From Tabrizicola_A sp964393035 (GTDB lineage: Bacteria > Pseudomonadota > Alphaproteobacteria > Rhodobacterales > Rhodobacteraceae), in NCBI GenBank assembly GCA_964393035.1, contig CAYMRX010000002.1, forward strand, positions 186,001-250,000: a DNA stretch of 64,000 bases, given 5' to 3'. This document shows positions 53,326 through 62,589 of the stretch, piece after piece. Each line of letters opens with the position of its first letter. Positions within the stretch are counted from its first letter, which is position 1. The notes under the pieces are model-generated. The model did no database searches, was not told the origin of the DNA, and saw nothing but the letters and a program-made list of their open reading frames with translations. A program made the position numbers and the translations under genes.

Positions 53326-53367
53326 GCGTGCCCCCCGGGCGCGACCGCTCGGAGGTGACAAGCGCCC
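53319..53367 (+). promoter_or_regulatory. leuA attenuator-like stem-loops
   Basis: CCTCTGAGCG (53319-53328), which includes the leader stop codon, pairs over ten positions (one G-U) with CGCTCGGAGG (53346-53355). GGGCGC in its loop (53337-53342) can instead pair with GCGCCC (53362-53367), so the two structures exclude each other. A ribosome stalled at the leucine run would cover the first arm and free the alternative. No T-run follows the second stem, so whether control is by termination or by hiding the leuA start is open. Confidence 0.55.
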
Positions 53368-53400
53368 AAGGACAAAGCTGAGAACCCAAGGATTTCTGAC

Positions 53401-54975
53401 ATGACCAAGACCGACCAACCGAAAGTCGTGATTTTCGACACCACGCTGCGCGATGGCGAACAATCGCCCGGCGCAACCATGACCCATGAGGAAAAGCTGG
53501 AGATTGCCAGTCTCTTGGATGAAATGGGCGTCGATGTGATCGAGGCGGGTTTCCCGATTGCTTCGGAGGGCGATTTTGCGGCGGTGAGCGAGATTTCCAA
53601 GCGGTCGAAAAACTCGACCATCTGCGGGTTGAGCCGAGCCAATTTCAAGGACATCGACCGCTGCTGGGAGGCGGTGAAGCATGCCCGTTCCCCCCGCATC
53701 CACACCTTCATCGGCACCTCGCCCCTGCACCGCGCCATTCCGAACCTGACCATGGACGAGATGGCCGAGCGGATCCACGACACCGTGACCCATGCGCGCA
53801 ACCTCTGTGACAACGTGCAATGGTCGGCGATGGATGCGACGCGGACCGAGCATGATTACCTCTGCCGCGTGGTGGAGATTGCCATCAAGGCCGGTGCCAC
53901 CACGATCAACATTCCCGATACGGTGGGCTACACCGCGCCGCGCGAAAGCGCCGATCTGATCGCCATGCTGCTGGCGCGGGTGCCGGGCGCAGACAAGGTG
54001 ATTTTCGCCACCCATTGCCACAATGACCTTGGCATGGCGACCGCCAACGCCTTGGCCGCCGTGGATGCGGGCGCGCGCCAGATCGAATGCACGATCAACG
54101 GTCTGGGCGAGCGCGCTGGCAACACCGCTTTGGAAGAGGTCGTCATGGCCTTGCGCGTTCGCAATGATATCATGCCCTACAAAACCGGCATTGATACGAC
54201 CAAGATCATGAACCTGTCGCGCCGGGTTTCCTCGGTGTCGGGCTTTCCGGTGCAGTTCAACAAGGCCATTGTCGGCAAGAACGCCTTTTTGCACGAAAGC
54301 GGCATCCATCAAGACGGTGTGCTGAAGAACGTCGAAACCTTTGAAATCATGAAGCCCGCCGATATCGGCCTGACGGCGAAGAACATCGCCATGGGCAAAC
54401 ATTCGGGCCGTGCCGCCTTGCGGGCGAAGCTGAAAGAACTGGGCTATGATCTGGCCGACAACCAGTTGAACGATGTGTTTGTCCGTTTCAAGGCCTTGGC
54501 CGACCGCAAGAAGGAAGTCTATGACGACGACCTGATTGCGCTCGTCGCCGATGAGCAGACCAATGACGCCCATGAATTCCTGCAGTTGAAAAAGCTGCGG
54601 GTGATCTGCGGCACCGAGGGCCCGCAAGAGGCCGACATGGTGCTGTCGGTGGACGGGGTGGACCACCACATCGACGCCACCGGCGACGGCCCGGTTGATG
54701 CCGCCTTCAACTGCGTCAAGATGCTGTTCCCGCACAAGGCGCGGCTGGAGATCTATCAGGTCCATGCCGTGACCGAGGGCACCGACGCGCAGGCCACGGT
54801 TTCGGTGCGTTTGCAGGAAGACGGGCGGATCGTGAACGGCTCCTCGGCCGATACCGATACCATCGTTGCCTCGACGAAAGCCTATATCAATGCGCTGAAC
54901 AAACTGATCGTACGGCGGACCAAGTCTGCGCCAGGCGATGATGTGAAGTCGATAAACTACAAAGATCAGGGCTGA
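53401..54975 (+). CDS. leuA: 2-isopropylmalate synthase
   Basis: This 524-residue protein starts with the HMGL-like barrel motif VIFDTTLRDGEQSPG. THCHNDLGMATANAL follows with the metal His-x-His, then INGLGERAGNTALEEVVM, KAIVGKNAFLHESGIHQDG and HSGRAALRAKL. The C-terminal ~120 residues form the leucine-sensing regulatory domain. It condenses acetyl-CoA with 2-ketoisovalerate and is the committed step to leucine. It is feedback-inhibited by leucine in this family and, from the upstream leader, probably attenuated too. AAGGA (53388-53392) precedes the ATG. Confidence 0.95.
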   Translation: MTKTDQPKVVIFDTTLRDGEQSPGATMTHEEKLEIASLLDEMGVDVIEAGFPIASEGDFAAVSEISKRSKNSTICGLSRANFKDIDRCWEAVKHARSPRIHTFIGTSPLHRAIPNLTMDEMAERIHDTVTHARNLCDNVQWSAMDATRTEHDYLCRVVEIAIKAGATTINIPDTVGYTAPRESADLIAMLLARVPGADKVIFATHCHNDLGMATANALAAVDAGARQIECTINGLGERAGNTALEEVVMALRVRNDIMPYKTGIDTTKIMNLSRRVSSVSGFPVQFNKAIVGKNAFLHESGIHQDGVLKNVETFEIMKPADIGLTAKNIAMGKHSGRAALRAKLKELGYDLADNQLNDVFVRFKALADRKKEVYDDDLIALVADEQTNDAHEFLQLKKLRVICGTEGPQEADMVLSVDGVDHHIDATGDGPVDAAFNCVKMLFPHKARLEIYQVHAVTEGTDAQATVSVRLQEDGRIVNGSSADTDTIVASTKAYINALNKLIVRRTKSAPGDDVKSINYKDQG

Positions 54976-55047
54976 TTTCGGCCCGTTCTCCGGTCAAAAG
55001 GTTGTAAAAAGTCAAACCCCGGTCGTTCAGGCGAAAGCCTGCCGCGC

Positions 55048-55070
55048 AAGAGCTAGGCTCTTTCCCTTTA
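55048..55070 (+). terminator. Candidate terminator after leuA
   Basis: AAGAGC (55048-55053), loop TAG, GCTCTT (55057-55062), then TCCCTTTA. Just before it, CAGGC-GAAA-GCCTG (55028-55041) forms a GNRA-tetraloop hairpin. The two stems lie 52-87 bases after the leuA stop. Confidence 0.45.
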
Positions 55071-55092
55071 GCGCCCTTGTGCCTATATCAAA

Positions 55093-55127
55093 GCGCCCGC
55101 CTCATAAGTTGAGTCGCGGGCGCGTTT
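55093..55127 (+). terminator. GC-rich stem-loop before mreB (terminator or 5' UTR structure)
   Basis: GCGCCCGC (55093-55100) pairs perfectly with GCGGGCGC (55116-55123) across a 15-base loop and is followed by GTTTTC. It lies 32 bases before mreB, so it either ends leuA transcripts or folds in the mreB leader. Confidence 0.5.
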
Positions 55128-55155
55128 TCATTCGCGGATCAAGGACTCCCCCGGC

Positions 55156-56193
55156 ATGTCACTTTTCAACGGCCTTTTCTCGTCCGATATGGCCATCGAC
55201 CTCGGCACCGCCAACACGCTGGTCTACATGCGTGGCAAGGGGATCGTGCTGAACGAGCCTTCGGTCGTTGCCTATCATGTCAAGGACGGCAAAAAGCAGG
55301 TGCTGGCGGTGGGCGAAGACGCCAAGCTGATGCTGGGCCGCACGCCGGGAACGATCGAGGCGATCCGCCCGATGCGCGACGGGGTGATTGCCGACTTCGA
55401 CAGTGCCGAACAGATGATCAAACACTTCATCCGCAAGGTCCACAAACGCACCACCTTCGCCAAGCCGAAGATCATCGTCTGCGTCCCGCATGGCGCCACC
55501 CCGGTGGAAAAGCGCGCGATCCGCCAGTCGGTCCTGTCGGCAGGGGCGCGCCGCGCCGGCCTGATTGCCGAACCCATCGCGGCGGCCATCGGTGCCGGCA
55601 TGCCGATCACCGATCCCACCGGCAACATGGTCGTCGACATCGGCGGCGGCACCACCGAAGTCGCGGTCCTCAGCTTGGGCGATATCGTCTATGCCCGCTC
55701 GGTCCGCGTCGGCGGTGACCGCATGGATGAGGCGATCATCTCTTACCTGCGCCGCCACCAGAACCTGTTGATCGGCGAATCCACCGCCGAACGCATCAAG
55801 ACCTCCATCGGCACCGCCCGCATGCCCGACGACGGACGCGGGTTGGCGATGACCATCCGTGGCCGCGACCTCTTGAACGGCGTGCCGAAAGAAACCGAGA
55901 TCAATCAGGCCCAGGTGGCCGAGGCGCTGTCGGAACCCGTGCAACAGATCTGCGACGCGGTGATGCAGGCCTTGGAAACCACCCCGCCCGATCTGGCCGC
56001 CGATATCGTTGACCGCGGCGTCATGCTGACCGGCGGCGGCGCGCTTCTGGGCGATCTCGACCTTTCCTTGCGCGAACAGACCGGCCTCAGCATCTCGGTC
56101 GCCAATGAATCGCTGAACTGCGTCGCCTTGGGCACCGGCAAGGCGCTGGAATACGAAAAGCAGCTGTCCCACGTCATCGACTATGACAGCTAA
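55156..56193 (+). CDS. mreB: Rod-shape-determining actin homologue MreB
   Basis: This 345-residue bacterial actin has AIDLGTANTLVYMRGKGIVL (phosphate 1 loop), PHGATPVEKRAIRQS, AEPIAAAIGAGMPI, VVDIGGGTTEVAVLSLG (phosphate 2), GGDRMDEAIISYLRR and LTGGGALLGDLD (adenosine motif). An N-terminal amphipathic stretch LFNGLFSSD tethers it to the membrane. It polymerises with ATP and directs the elongation machinery encoded by the next four genes. The length is standard. Confidence 0.97.
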   Translation: MSLFNGLFSSDMAIDLGTANTLVYMRGKGIVLNEPSVVAYHVKDGKKQVLAVGEDAKLMLGRTPGTIEAIRPMRDGVIADFDSAEQMIKHFIRKVHKRTTFAKPKIIVCVPHGATPVEKRAIRQSVLSAGARRAGLIAEPIAAAIGAGMPITDPTGNMVVDIGGGTTEVAVLSLGDIVYARSVRVGGDRMDEAIISYLRRHQNLLIGESTAERIKTSIGTARMPDDGRGLAMTIRGRDLLNGVPKETEINQAQVAEALSEPVQQICDAVMQALETTPPDLAADIVDRGVMLTGGGALLGDLDLSLREQTGLSISVANESLNCVALGTGKALEYEKQLSHVIDYDS

Positions 56194-56244
56194 GACCGGG
56201 GGCAGCTAAGCTCGGAAAAGCCCGCGCAATTTGCCTGAAATTGT

Positions 56245-56303
56245 GCTTTACCTTGGCCTAAATATCCCACAGGGGGTCCGGGGGACGGGAAGTCCCCCGG
56301 CGC
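56245..56303. repeat. Intergenic repeat between mreB and mreC
   Basis: CTTTACCTTGGCCTAAATAT followed by CCCACAGGGGGTCCGGGGGAC and the palindrome half GTCCCCCGGCGC, a copy of the 37388 family. It fills nearly half of the 143-base mreB-mreC spacer and may lower readthrough or stabilise mreB mRNA. Confidence 0.65.
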
Positions 56304-56336
56304 TATCCGCCCTCAACCGGTTCCAGATCAAACGCC

Positions 56337-57287
56337 ATGGCCCGCAACTCCACCGATCCCGAAGATTTCCACCGCCCGCTGCGGCGCGTGCTTGTGGGTC
56401 TTCTGATCTTGGCTCTGATTGGCCTTTTCGCGCTGTGGCGCATCGACAGCCCGCGCGTTGAACGCTTTCGCGCGGCCCTGATCGACCGCTTTGTGCCCTC
56501 CATGCAATGGGCCATGGCGCCAGTCACATGGACCGTCGGGGTGATGGACAATTACCAATCCTATTCCCGGCTTTTGGCGCAAAACCAGCAACTGCGCGAA
56601 GAACTCAAGCAGATGCGGCAGTGGAAAGAGGCCGCGTTGCAACTGTCGCAGACCAATGCGCGGCTGTTGGATCTCAATCAGGTGCGGCTTGATCCGCGGC
56701 TGACCCATGTGACCGGCGTCGTGCTGGCCGACAGTGGCAGCCCGTTCCGACAATCGGTTCTGCTGAACGTCGGCGCGCGCGATGGCATCATCGACGGCTG
56801 GGCCACAATGGATGGCGTCGGTCTGGTCGGCCGGATTTCCGGTGTCGGGGCCAAGACCGCCCGTGTGGTCCTGCTCACCGATTCCAACAGCCGGGTGCCG
56901 GTTGTGGTGCAACCCTCGGGTCAAAAGGCCATCCTTTCCGGCGACAACGGCGACCTGCCACCCTTGGATTTTCTGGAAGACCAGACCGAAGTGCGCCCCG
57001 GCGATCAGGTGTTCTCCTCGGGCGATGGCGGGGTGTTCCCAAGCGGCCTTTTGATCGGCAGCGTTGTCTTGGGCACCGACAAGCGCCTGCGTGTGGCCCT
57101 TGCCGCCGATTATCAGCGGTTGGAATTCCTGCGGGTTTTGCGCAGCCATTCGCTTGAGACGATCACCGATCAGGGCGCGCTTTTGGCCCCGGAACCGACC
57201 GAGCTTTATGGCCCGCCCAAACCCCCGACTCTGGGGGCTGCGGCCTCGCAATCGAGCGCGACCCGGTCTGGGGCCAGCCATGATTGA
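56337..57287 (+). CDS. mreC: Cell-shape protein MreC
   Basis: This 316-residue protein has a single N-terminal membrane helix (LLILALIGLFALWRI) and a periplasmic coiled coil (YSRLLAQNQQLREELKQMRQ, with LSQTNARLLDLNQ). The beta-rich MreC core follows: VLLNVGARDGIIDGWATM, GLVGRISGVGAKTARVVLL, and SGDGGVFPSGLLIGSV near the C-terminus. It links cytoplasmic MreB to PBP2 and RodA. Its stop overlaps the mreD start by 8 bp. Confidence 0.92.
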   Translation: MARNSTDPEDFHRPLRRVLVGLLILALIGLFALWRIDSPRVERFRAALIDRFVPSMQWAMAPVTWTVGVMDNYQSYSRLLAQNQQLREELKQMRQWKEAALQLSQTNARLLDLNQVRLDPRLTHVTGVVLADSGSPFRQSVLLNVGARDGIIDGWATMDGVGLVGRISGVGAKTARVVLLTDSNSRVPVVVQPSGQKAILSGDNGDLPPLDFLEDQTEVRPGDQVFSSGDGGVFPSGLLIGSVVLGTDKRLRVALAADYQRLEFLRVLRSHSLETITDQGALLAPEPTELYGPPKPPTLGAAASQSSATRSGASHD

Positions 57288-57867
57288 CGGCGCCACCCGC
57301 GAGGTCTGGGCTCACCGGATCCTGTTCGTGGTTCTGGCGCTGGCCTTCCTGTTCTTCCGCCTGCTGCCCTTGGGCGAGATCATCGCCCCTTGCGGGACAG
57401 AAGACACCGGATGCCGCCTGATGGCATGGTTCAGCCATGTGCCGGGGCCCGATCTTTTGCTCTGCATCATCTTTGCCTGGACCATGCGGCGGCCCGATTA
57501 CCTGCCGGTGCTGCTGATCGCCGCCGTTGTGCTGCTGGAAGACCTGATCGTGCTGCGCCCGCCGGGGCTGTGGACCGGGTTGGTTGTGTTGGTATCCGAA
57601 ATCATCCGCAGCCGCGTCGCGCTGACGCGCGAATTGAACTTTGGTGTCGAATGGCTCTTGGTGTCGGCGATGATGGTAGTCATGCTGATCGTCTACCGGC
57701 TGGCCTTTGGCCTTGTTTTGCTGCCGCAGCCACCCTTTGGCTTTGCGATGGTGCAGGTGATCTGGTCAATCCTGTGTTACCCGCTGGTGGTGTTTCTTTC
57801 CCGCGTCGTGCTTGACCTTTACAAACCCGGCATGGGCGAGGTTGACGCCTATGGGAGACGGCTGTGA
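57280..57867 (+). CDS. mreD: Cell-shape protein MreD
   Basis: This 195-residue membrane protein has about five hydrophobic segments (ILFVVLALAFLFFRLLPLG, YLPVLLIAAVVLLEDLIVL, LLVSAMMVVMLIVYRLAFG, VIWSILCYPLVVFLSRVV). Sequence is poorly conserved in the family. Assignment rests on topology, size and position between mreC and the PBP2 gene, with 8-bp and 4-bp overlaps. The open frame reaches 57064, but ATG 57280 fits the first helix. Confidence 0.88.
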   Translation: MIDGATREVWAHRILFVVLALAFLFFRLLPLGEIIAPCGTEDTGCRLMAWFSHVPGPDLLLCIIFAWTMRRPDYLPVLLIAAVVLLEDLIVLRPPGLWTGLVVLVSEIIRSRVALTRELNFGVEWLLVSAMMVVMLIVYRLAFGLVLLPQPPFGFAMVQVIWSILCYPLVVFLSRVVLDLYKPGMGEVDAYGRRL

Positions 57868-59807
57868 AACGGGTTCAGCGCGATACTGAGGCCGTGGCGC
57901 GCCGGGTGAACCGGCGGGCGCTTTTGCTGGGCGGCGGCATGACGGCCATGTTTGCGGCCCTTGGTCTGCGCATGCGCTATCTCGGCGTCGAACAGGCCGA
58001 TGAATTCCGCCTGCTGGCCGAAGAAAACCGCGTCAACATGCGGCTTTTGCCCCCGACGCGCGGGGTGATCCATGACCGCAATGGCAAGATTCTGGCCGAA
58101 AACGCGCAAAACTACCGCGTGGTGATGACGCGCGAAGATGCGGGCGATGTCGAGATCGTGCTGAACAAGCTCAGCCATCTCATTCCCTTGACCCGCTCGG
58201 ATATGAATGACGCGCTGGACGCCCTGGAAAAGAACAGCCCCTTCATGCCGATCACCGTGCGCGACCGGCTGGATTGGGAGGAGTTTTCGCGCGTTGCCCT
58301 CAACGCCCCCGCCCTGCCCGGTGTCACGCCCGAAACCGGCATGTCGCGTTATTACCCACGGGATACCGATTTCGCCCATGTCATCGGCTATGTCGGCCCG
58401 GTGTCGGAAAAAGACCTTGAGGGGGTCGAGAACCCCGATCCCGTGCTGCGCATCCCGAAATTCCAGATCGGCAAGATCGGGGTGGAAAAATGGATGGAAG
58501 ACATCCTGCGCGGTCAGGCCGGCACCAAGCAGATCGAGGTCAACCACATCGGCCGCGTCATGCGCGAATTGGGCCGCGTTGAAGGCATACCCGGCGCCGA
58601 TGTGCATCTGACGCTGGATGCGGGCGTTCAGAACTTCGTGCAGGCCCGATTGGGTGAAGAAAGTGCCGCTTGCGTGGTGATGGACGTCCAGAACGGCGAT
58701 GTGATTGCCGCCGTCTCGTCGCCCTCGTTCGATCCCAACCTCTTTGTGCGCGGGATTTCCAACACCGACTTTCGCTTCCTGATGGACCATGACCACCGCC
58801 CCATGGCCAACAAGGCGGTGCAGGGCGCCTATCCCCCCGGTTCCACCTTCAAGATGGTGACGGCGCTGGCTGCGCTGGAGGCGGGCGCCATCAGCCCCGA
58901 GACGACCTTTTACTGCCCCGGCCATTATGATGCGGGGGGGCGCAAGTTCCACTGCTGGCGGCGCGGCGGGCATGGGCCAGTCAATCTGGAGCGCAGCCTG
59001 ATGGAAAGCTGCGATGTGTTTTACTATGAAACGGCGCTGAAGGTCGGCATCGACAAGATCGCCGAGATGGGCCGTAAACTTGGCCTTGGCCAGCGTCATG
59101 ACCTGCCGATGAGCGCCATTACCGAAGGCAATATTCCCGACAAGGCGTGGAAACTGGCGCAGCACAAGGCTGAATGGGTGATTGGCGATACGATCAACGC
59201 CTCCATTGGCCAAGGGTATGTGCTGACCTCGCCCTTGCAACTGGCGGTGATGACGGCCCGTCTTGCCAGCGGCAAGGCGGTGAAACCGCGGCTGGTGCGG
59301 GCGATTGACGGGCAGGAGGTGCCGGTCGAACCGGCCGAAAGCCTTGGACTGTCCACCTCGAACCTGACGGCGGTTCAGGGGGGCATGATCGCGGTGATGA
59401 ATGGCAAGGCCGGCACCGCCCGTTCGTCGCGCATCGTCGCAGATGGCGTCAGAATGGCGGGCAAGACCGGCACCGCGCAGGTGCGCAACATTTCCGCCTC
59501 GGAACGGGCGGGCGGGGTGATCTCGAACGACAACCTGCCATGGAACCGCCGCGACCATGCGCTGTTTGTCGGTTTCGCACCCGCCGATAACCCGCGCTAT
59601 GCGGTGGCGGTGGTGGTCGAGCATGGCGGCGGCGGCTCTGCCGTGGCGGCCCCGATCGCCCGCGATGCCATCCTGCGCGCGCTTTACGGCGCGGTGCCGC
59701 CGCTGGACGCCTATCCCAGCGACCAGCGGGGCCGGATGGAAAGCCTGCTCAAGGGTCTGACCTTGCGCAATGAAGATGGCAGTTTTCCTCCGGCGTCAGA
59801 CACATAG
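57864..59807 (+). CDS. mrdA: Penicillin-binding protein 2 (transpeptidase of the elongasome)
   Basis: This 647-residue class B PBP has a short cytoplasmic N-terminus and one membrane anchor (LLLGGGMTAMFAALGLRM). The dimerisation domain follows (LLPPTRGVIHDRNGKILAEN). The transpeptidase domain has PPGSTFKMVTAL (catalytic Ser-x-x-Lys), MESCDVFYYE (S-C-D second motif) and AGKTGTAQVRN (KTG). It cross-links peptidoglycan along the cell wall with RodA as glycosyltransferase. The start overlaps mreD by 4 bp. Confidence 0.95.
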   Translation: MKRVQRDTEAVARRVNRRALLLGGGMTAMFAALGLRMRYLGVEQADEFRLLAEENRVNMRLLPPTRGVIHDRNGKILAENAQNYRVVMTREDAGDVEIVLNKLSHLIPLTRSDMNDALDALEKNSPFMPITVRDRLDWEEFSRVALNAPALPGVTPETGMSRYYPRDTDFAHVIGYVGPVSEKDLEGVENPDPVLRIPKFQIGKIGVEKWMEDILRGQAGTKQIEVNHIGRVMRELGRVEGIPGADVHLTLDAGVQNFVQARLGEESAACVVMDVQNGDVIAAVSSPSFDPNLFVRGISNTDFRFLMDHDHRPMANKAVQGAYPPGSTFKMVTALAALEAGAISPETTFYCPGHYDAGGRKFHCWRRGGHGPVNLERSLMESCDVFYYETALKVGIDKIAEMGRKLGLGQRHDLPMSAITEGNIPDKAWKLAQHKAEWVIGDTINASIGQGYVLTSPLQLAVMTARLASGKAVKPRLVRAIDGQEVPVEPAESLGLSTSNLTAVQGGMIAVMNGKAGTARSSRIVADGVRMAGKTGTAQVRNISASERAGGVISNDNLPWNRRDHALFVGFAPADNPRYAVAVVVEHGGGGSAVAAPIARDAILRALYGAVPPLDAYPSDQRGRMESLLKGLTLRNEDGSFPPASDT

Positions 59808-59819
59808 GGGCGGGGCGGC

Positions 59820-60959
59820 ATGAGCTTTCTTGAATATCGCGTCAAAATCGCCCCGACAGGCTTTGCCAAGGTCTTTGCGCTGAACTGGGCGCTGATTCTG
59901 GTGGTCACGGCGGTTGCCGCCATTGGCTGGCTGATGCTCTATTCCATCTCGGGCGGCCGGTTGGAGATATGGGCCGAACCGCAGATGAAGCGCTATGCCA
60001 TGGGCCTTGTGCTGATGTTCGCCGTCGCCTTCACCCCGATCTGGTTCTGGCGGTCGATGTCGGGCATGGCCTATGCGCTGTCGATGGTGCTTTTGCTGAT
60101 CGTGGAGTTTTTCGGCACCGTCGGCATGGGCGCCCAGCGCTGGATCGACCTTGGCTTCATGCGCCTGCAACCGTCAGAGTTGATGAAGGTCACCTTGGTC
60201 ATGGCGCTGGCCAGCTATTACGATGTGCTGGACGACAAGAAAATCTCGCGCCCGCTTTGGGTGCTGGTGCCTGTGGCATTGATCGTGGCGCCGACGGTGC
60301 TGGTGCTGATGCAACCGAACCTTGGCACCTCGGTCATGCTTTTGGTGGTCGGCGCGGGTGTGATGTTTGCTGCGGGGGTCAGCTATTGGTATTTTGCCGC
60401 CGTGGTGGCGCTGGTCATCGGCGCGGTTGCGGGCGTGTTCCTGACCCGCGGCACGCCTTGGCAATTCCTGCATGACTACCAATACACCCGCATCGACACC
60501 TTCCTGAACCCCTCCGCCGACCCCTTGGGCGCGGGGTATAACATCATTCAGGCCAAGATCGCGCTGGGGTCGGGGGGCTGGGCCGGCAAGGGTTTCATGC
60601 AAGGCACGCAAAGCCGCCTGAACTTCCTGCCCGAAAAGCACACCGACTTTATCTTCACCACTTTGGGCGAGGAATTCGGCTTTGTCGGTGCGTTTTCACT
60701 GCTGATCCTCTATGGGCTGATCCTCGTCTTCCTGATCTGGGCCGCCATCCAGAACAAGGACCGCTTCAGCCAGTTGATGATCATCGGCACTGCGGTGAAC
60801 TTCTTTCTTTATCTCGCCATCAACCTGTCGATGGTGATGGGCATGGCGCCGGTGGTGGGGGTGCCGCTGCCCCTGCTCAGCTATGGCGGATCGGCGACGC
60901 TGGTCATCATGCTGGCCTTTGGCCTTGTGCAAAGCGCCATCGTGCATCGGCTGCGCTGA
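59820..60959 (+). CDS. rodA: Rod-shape SEDS glycosyltransferase RodA
   Basis: This 379-residue SEDS family protein has about ten membrane segments. The family-conserved GAQRWIDLGFMRLQPSELMKV comes first, then ALGSGGWAGKGFMQGTQ, LNFLPEKHTDFIFTTLGEE, and the end motif PLPLLSYGGSATL. It polymerises peptidoglycan and is paired with PBP2. It begins 12 bases after mrdA. rodA ends 2 bases before the DUF1345 gene, so that gene is likely in the same transcript. Confidence 0.95.
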   Translation: MSFLEYRVKIAPTGFAKVFALNWALILVVTAVAAIGWLMLYSISGGRLEIWAEPQMKRYAMGLVLMFAVAFTPIWFWRSMSGMAYALSMVLLLIVEFFGTVGMGAQRWIDLGFMRLQPSELMKVTLVMALASYYDVLDDKKISRPLWVLVPVALIVAPTVLVLMQPNLGTSVMLLVVGAGVMFAAGVSYWYFAAVVALVIGAVAGVFLTRGTPWQFLHDYQYTRIDTFLNPSADPLGAGYNIIQAKIALGSGGWAGKGFMQGTQSRLNFLPEKHTDFIFTTLGEEFGFVGAFSLLILYGLILVFLIWAAIQNKDRFSQLMIIGTAVNFFLYLAINLSMVMGMAPVVGVPLPLLSYGGSATLVIMLAFGLVQSAIVHRLR

Positions 60960-60961
60960 CC

Positions 60962-61591
60962 ATGATCCATTCGCGCCACCGCCGCTTTGCCTTGTCTTTT
61001 GCCCTTGGCGCCCTGATTTTCGCGCTGGCCCACTGGGGGGCCGGGTTCGCGATGCCGCTTGCTGCACTGGCCGGGTTTGATGGCTTTGCCGCCTGCTACC
61101 TTGCCCTGATGGCGCATTTTGCCAATGCCACAACGGGCGCCGATCTGAAACGCCACGCGGCAGAGGGAGACGAGGGCACGGCGCTGATCCTGACGCTGGC
61201 GCTGGTCACCGTCGCCGCCTCGATCGTGGCGGTGCTTCTGGTCATTTCCCACCCGATAGACGCCGAGGGGCATATCGGCACCGCCTTGGCGCTGGCCGCC
61301 GTGCCACTGGGCTGGGCCGTGGTGCAGACGCTCTTTGCCTTTCGCTATGCCCATTTGCACTATTCCGAGGCACAGGCCGGTCATTTGGCCTTTCCGGCCA
61401 CCAAATCGCCCGATCCTTGGGACTTTCTCTACTTTTCCTTCACCATCGGCATGGCGGTGCAGACCAGCGACGTGGCCATCACCACGGCCTCGATGCGGCG
61501 GCTGGTGCTGGGCCATGGCGTGCTTGCCTTCTTTTACAACACCGTCATTCTGGCTTTGGCCGTGAATGCTGCGGTTTCCTTGGCGGGCTAA
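60962..61591 (+). CDS. DUF1345 family membrane protein
   Basis: This 209-residue protein has five or six membrane helices and the DUF1345 features FDGFAACYLALMAHF, HYSEAQAG and PDPWDFLYFSFTIGMAVQTSDV, with the closing GHGVLAFFYNTVILALAVN. The family is uncharacterised. The ATG lies 2 bases after the rodA stop. Its inclusion in the rod-shape operon is position only; no functional link is implied. Confidence 0.88.
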   Translation: MIHSRHRRFALSFALGALIFALAHWGAGFAMPLAALAGFDGFAACYLALMAHFANATTGADLKRHAAEGDEGTALILTLALVTVAASIVAVLLVISHPIDAEGHIGTALALAAVPLGWAVVQTLFAFRYAHLHYSEAQAGHLAFPATKSPDPWDFLYFSFTIGMAVQTSDVAITTASMRRLVLGHGVLAFFYNTVILALAVNAAVSLAG

Positions 61592-61656
61592 ACAGTCGCG
61601 CCGCCTTGCAAGCGGCAGGCCCGGCTCCTAGCATCGCCGGACAGAGGAGATGCCCC

Positions 61657-62589
61657 ATGACCCTGACCGTTTTGCTGGCCGCCGGTGCCGCCAACAATGA
61701 CCGCTACGGCCCCCATATCGCCACCGCACTTGCCCGTGCGGGGATCAAGGCGACGCTGACCGATCACGCCGCCCCCGAGGCGGTCGATTACATCGTCTAC
61801 GCCCCCGCCTCGCCCTTGCAGGACTTCACCCCCTACCGCCAGACCAAGGCCGTGCTGAACCTTTGGGCCGGGGTGGAGCGGATCGTCGGCAACCCCACCT
61901 TGACCCAACCCCTCTGCCGCATGGTCGATCCCGGCCTGACCGAGGGCATGGTGGAATGGGTGGTCGGCCATACGCTGCGCCACCACATCAACATTGATCG
62001 CTACACCGTGGCCCCGGACCGGACATGGAACCACGATTGCCCGCCGCTCGCCCGTGACCGCAAGGTGGCGATGCTGGGGATCGGGGCCTTGGGAGAGGCC
62101 TGCGCCCGCGCGCTGAAAGCCTTGAACTTCAACGTCGAAGGCTGGTCGCGCAGCGCCAAATCCTTGCCCGGCCTTGTCACCCATCACGGGCGCGACGGGT
62201 TGCGCGCCGCTCTTGATGGGGCCGGTTTCGTCGTCACCCTCTTGCCCAAAACCGCTGAGACCGAAAACATCATCAACGCCGAAACCCTTGGGTGGATGAA
62301 ACCCGGCGCCGTGCTGATGAACCCCGGCCGCGGCCCGCTGATCGACGACGCGGCACTTTTGGCGGCCCTTGACTCGGGCCATCTGGCCCATGCCACATTG
62401 GATGTGTTCCGCATCGAACCCTTGCCGCAGGACCATCCCTTCTGGGGCCACCCGCGCATCACCATCACCCCGCATATCGCCGCGGATACCCGCGCCGATA
62501 CATCGGCAGAGGTGATTGCCGAAAACATCCGGCGGGGCGAGGCCGGAGAGCCATTCCTGCACCTTGTCGACCGTGTTCTTGGCTATTGA
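61657..62589 (+). CDS. ghrA: Glyoxylate/hydroxypyruvate reductase A (D-2-hydroxyacid dehydrogenase)
   Basis: This 310-residue enzyme of the GhrA type has the NAD motif VAMLGIGALGEACARAL, NPGRGPLIDDAALLAALDSG with the substrate Arg, LDVFRIEPLPQDHPFW with the Glu, and ITITPHIAADTRADT with the catalytic His. It reduces glyoxylate to glycolate and hydroxypyruvate to glycerate with NADPH. AGAGGAG (61643-61649) precedes ATG 61657. It is immediately followed by the amidase gene, with no gap. Confidence 0.92.
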   Translation: MTLTVLLAAGAANNDRYGPHIATALARAGIKATLTDHAAPEAVDYIVYAPASPLQDFTPYRQTKAVLNLWAGVERIVGNPTLTQPLCRMVDPGLTEGMVEWVVGHTLRHHINIDRYTVAPDRTWNHDCPPLARDRKVAMLGIGALGEACARALKALNFNVEGWSRSAKSLPGLVTHHGRDGLRAALDGAGFVVTLLPKTAETENIINAETLGWMKPGAVLMNPGRGPLIDDAALLAALDSGHLAHATLDVFRIEPLPQDHPFWGHPRITITPHIAADTRADTSAEVIAENIRRGEAGEPFLHLVDRVLGY

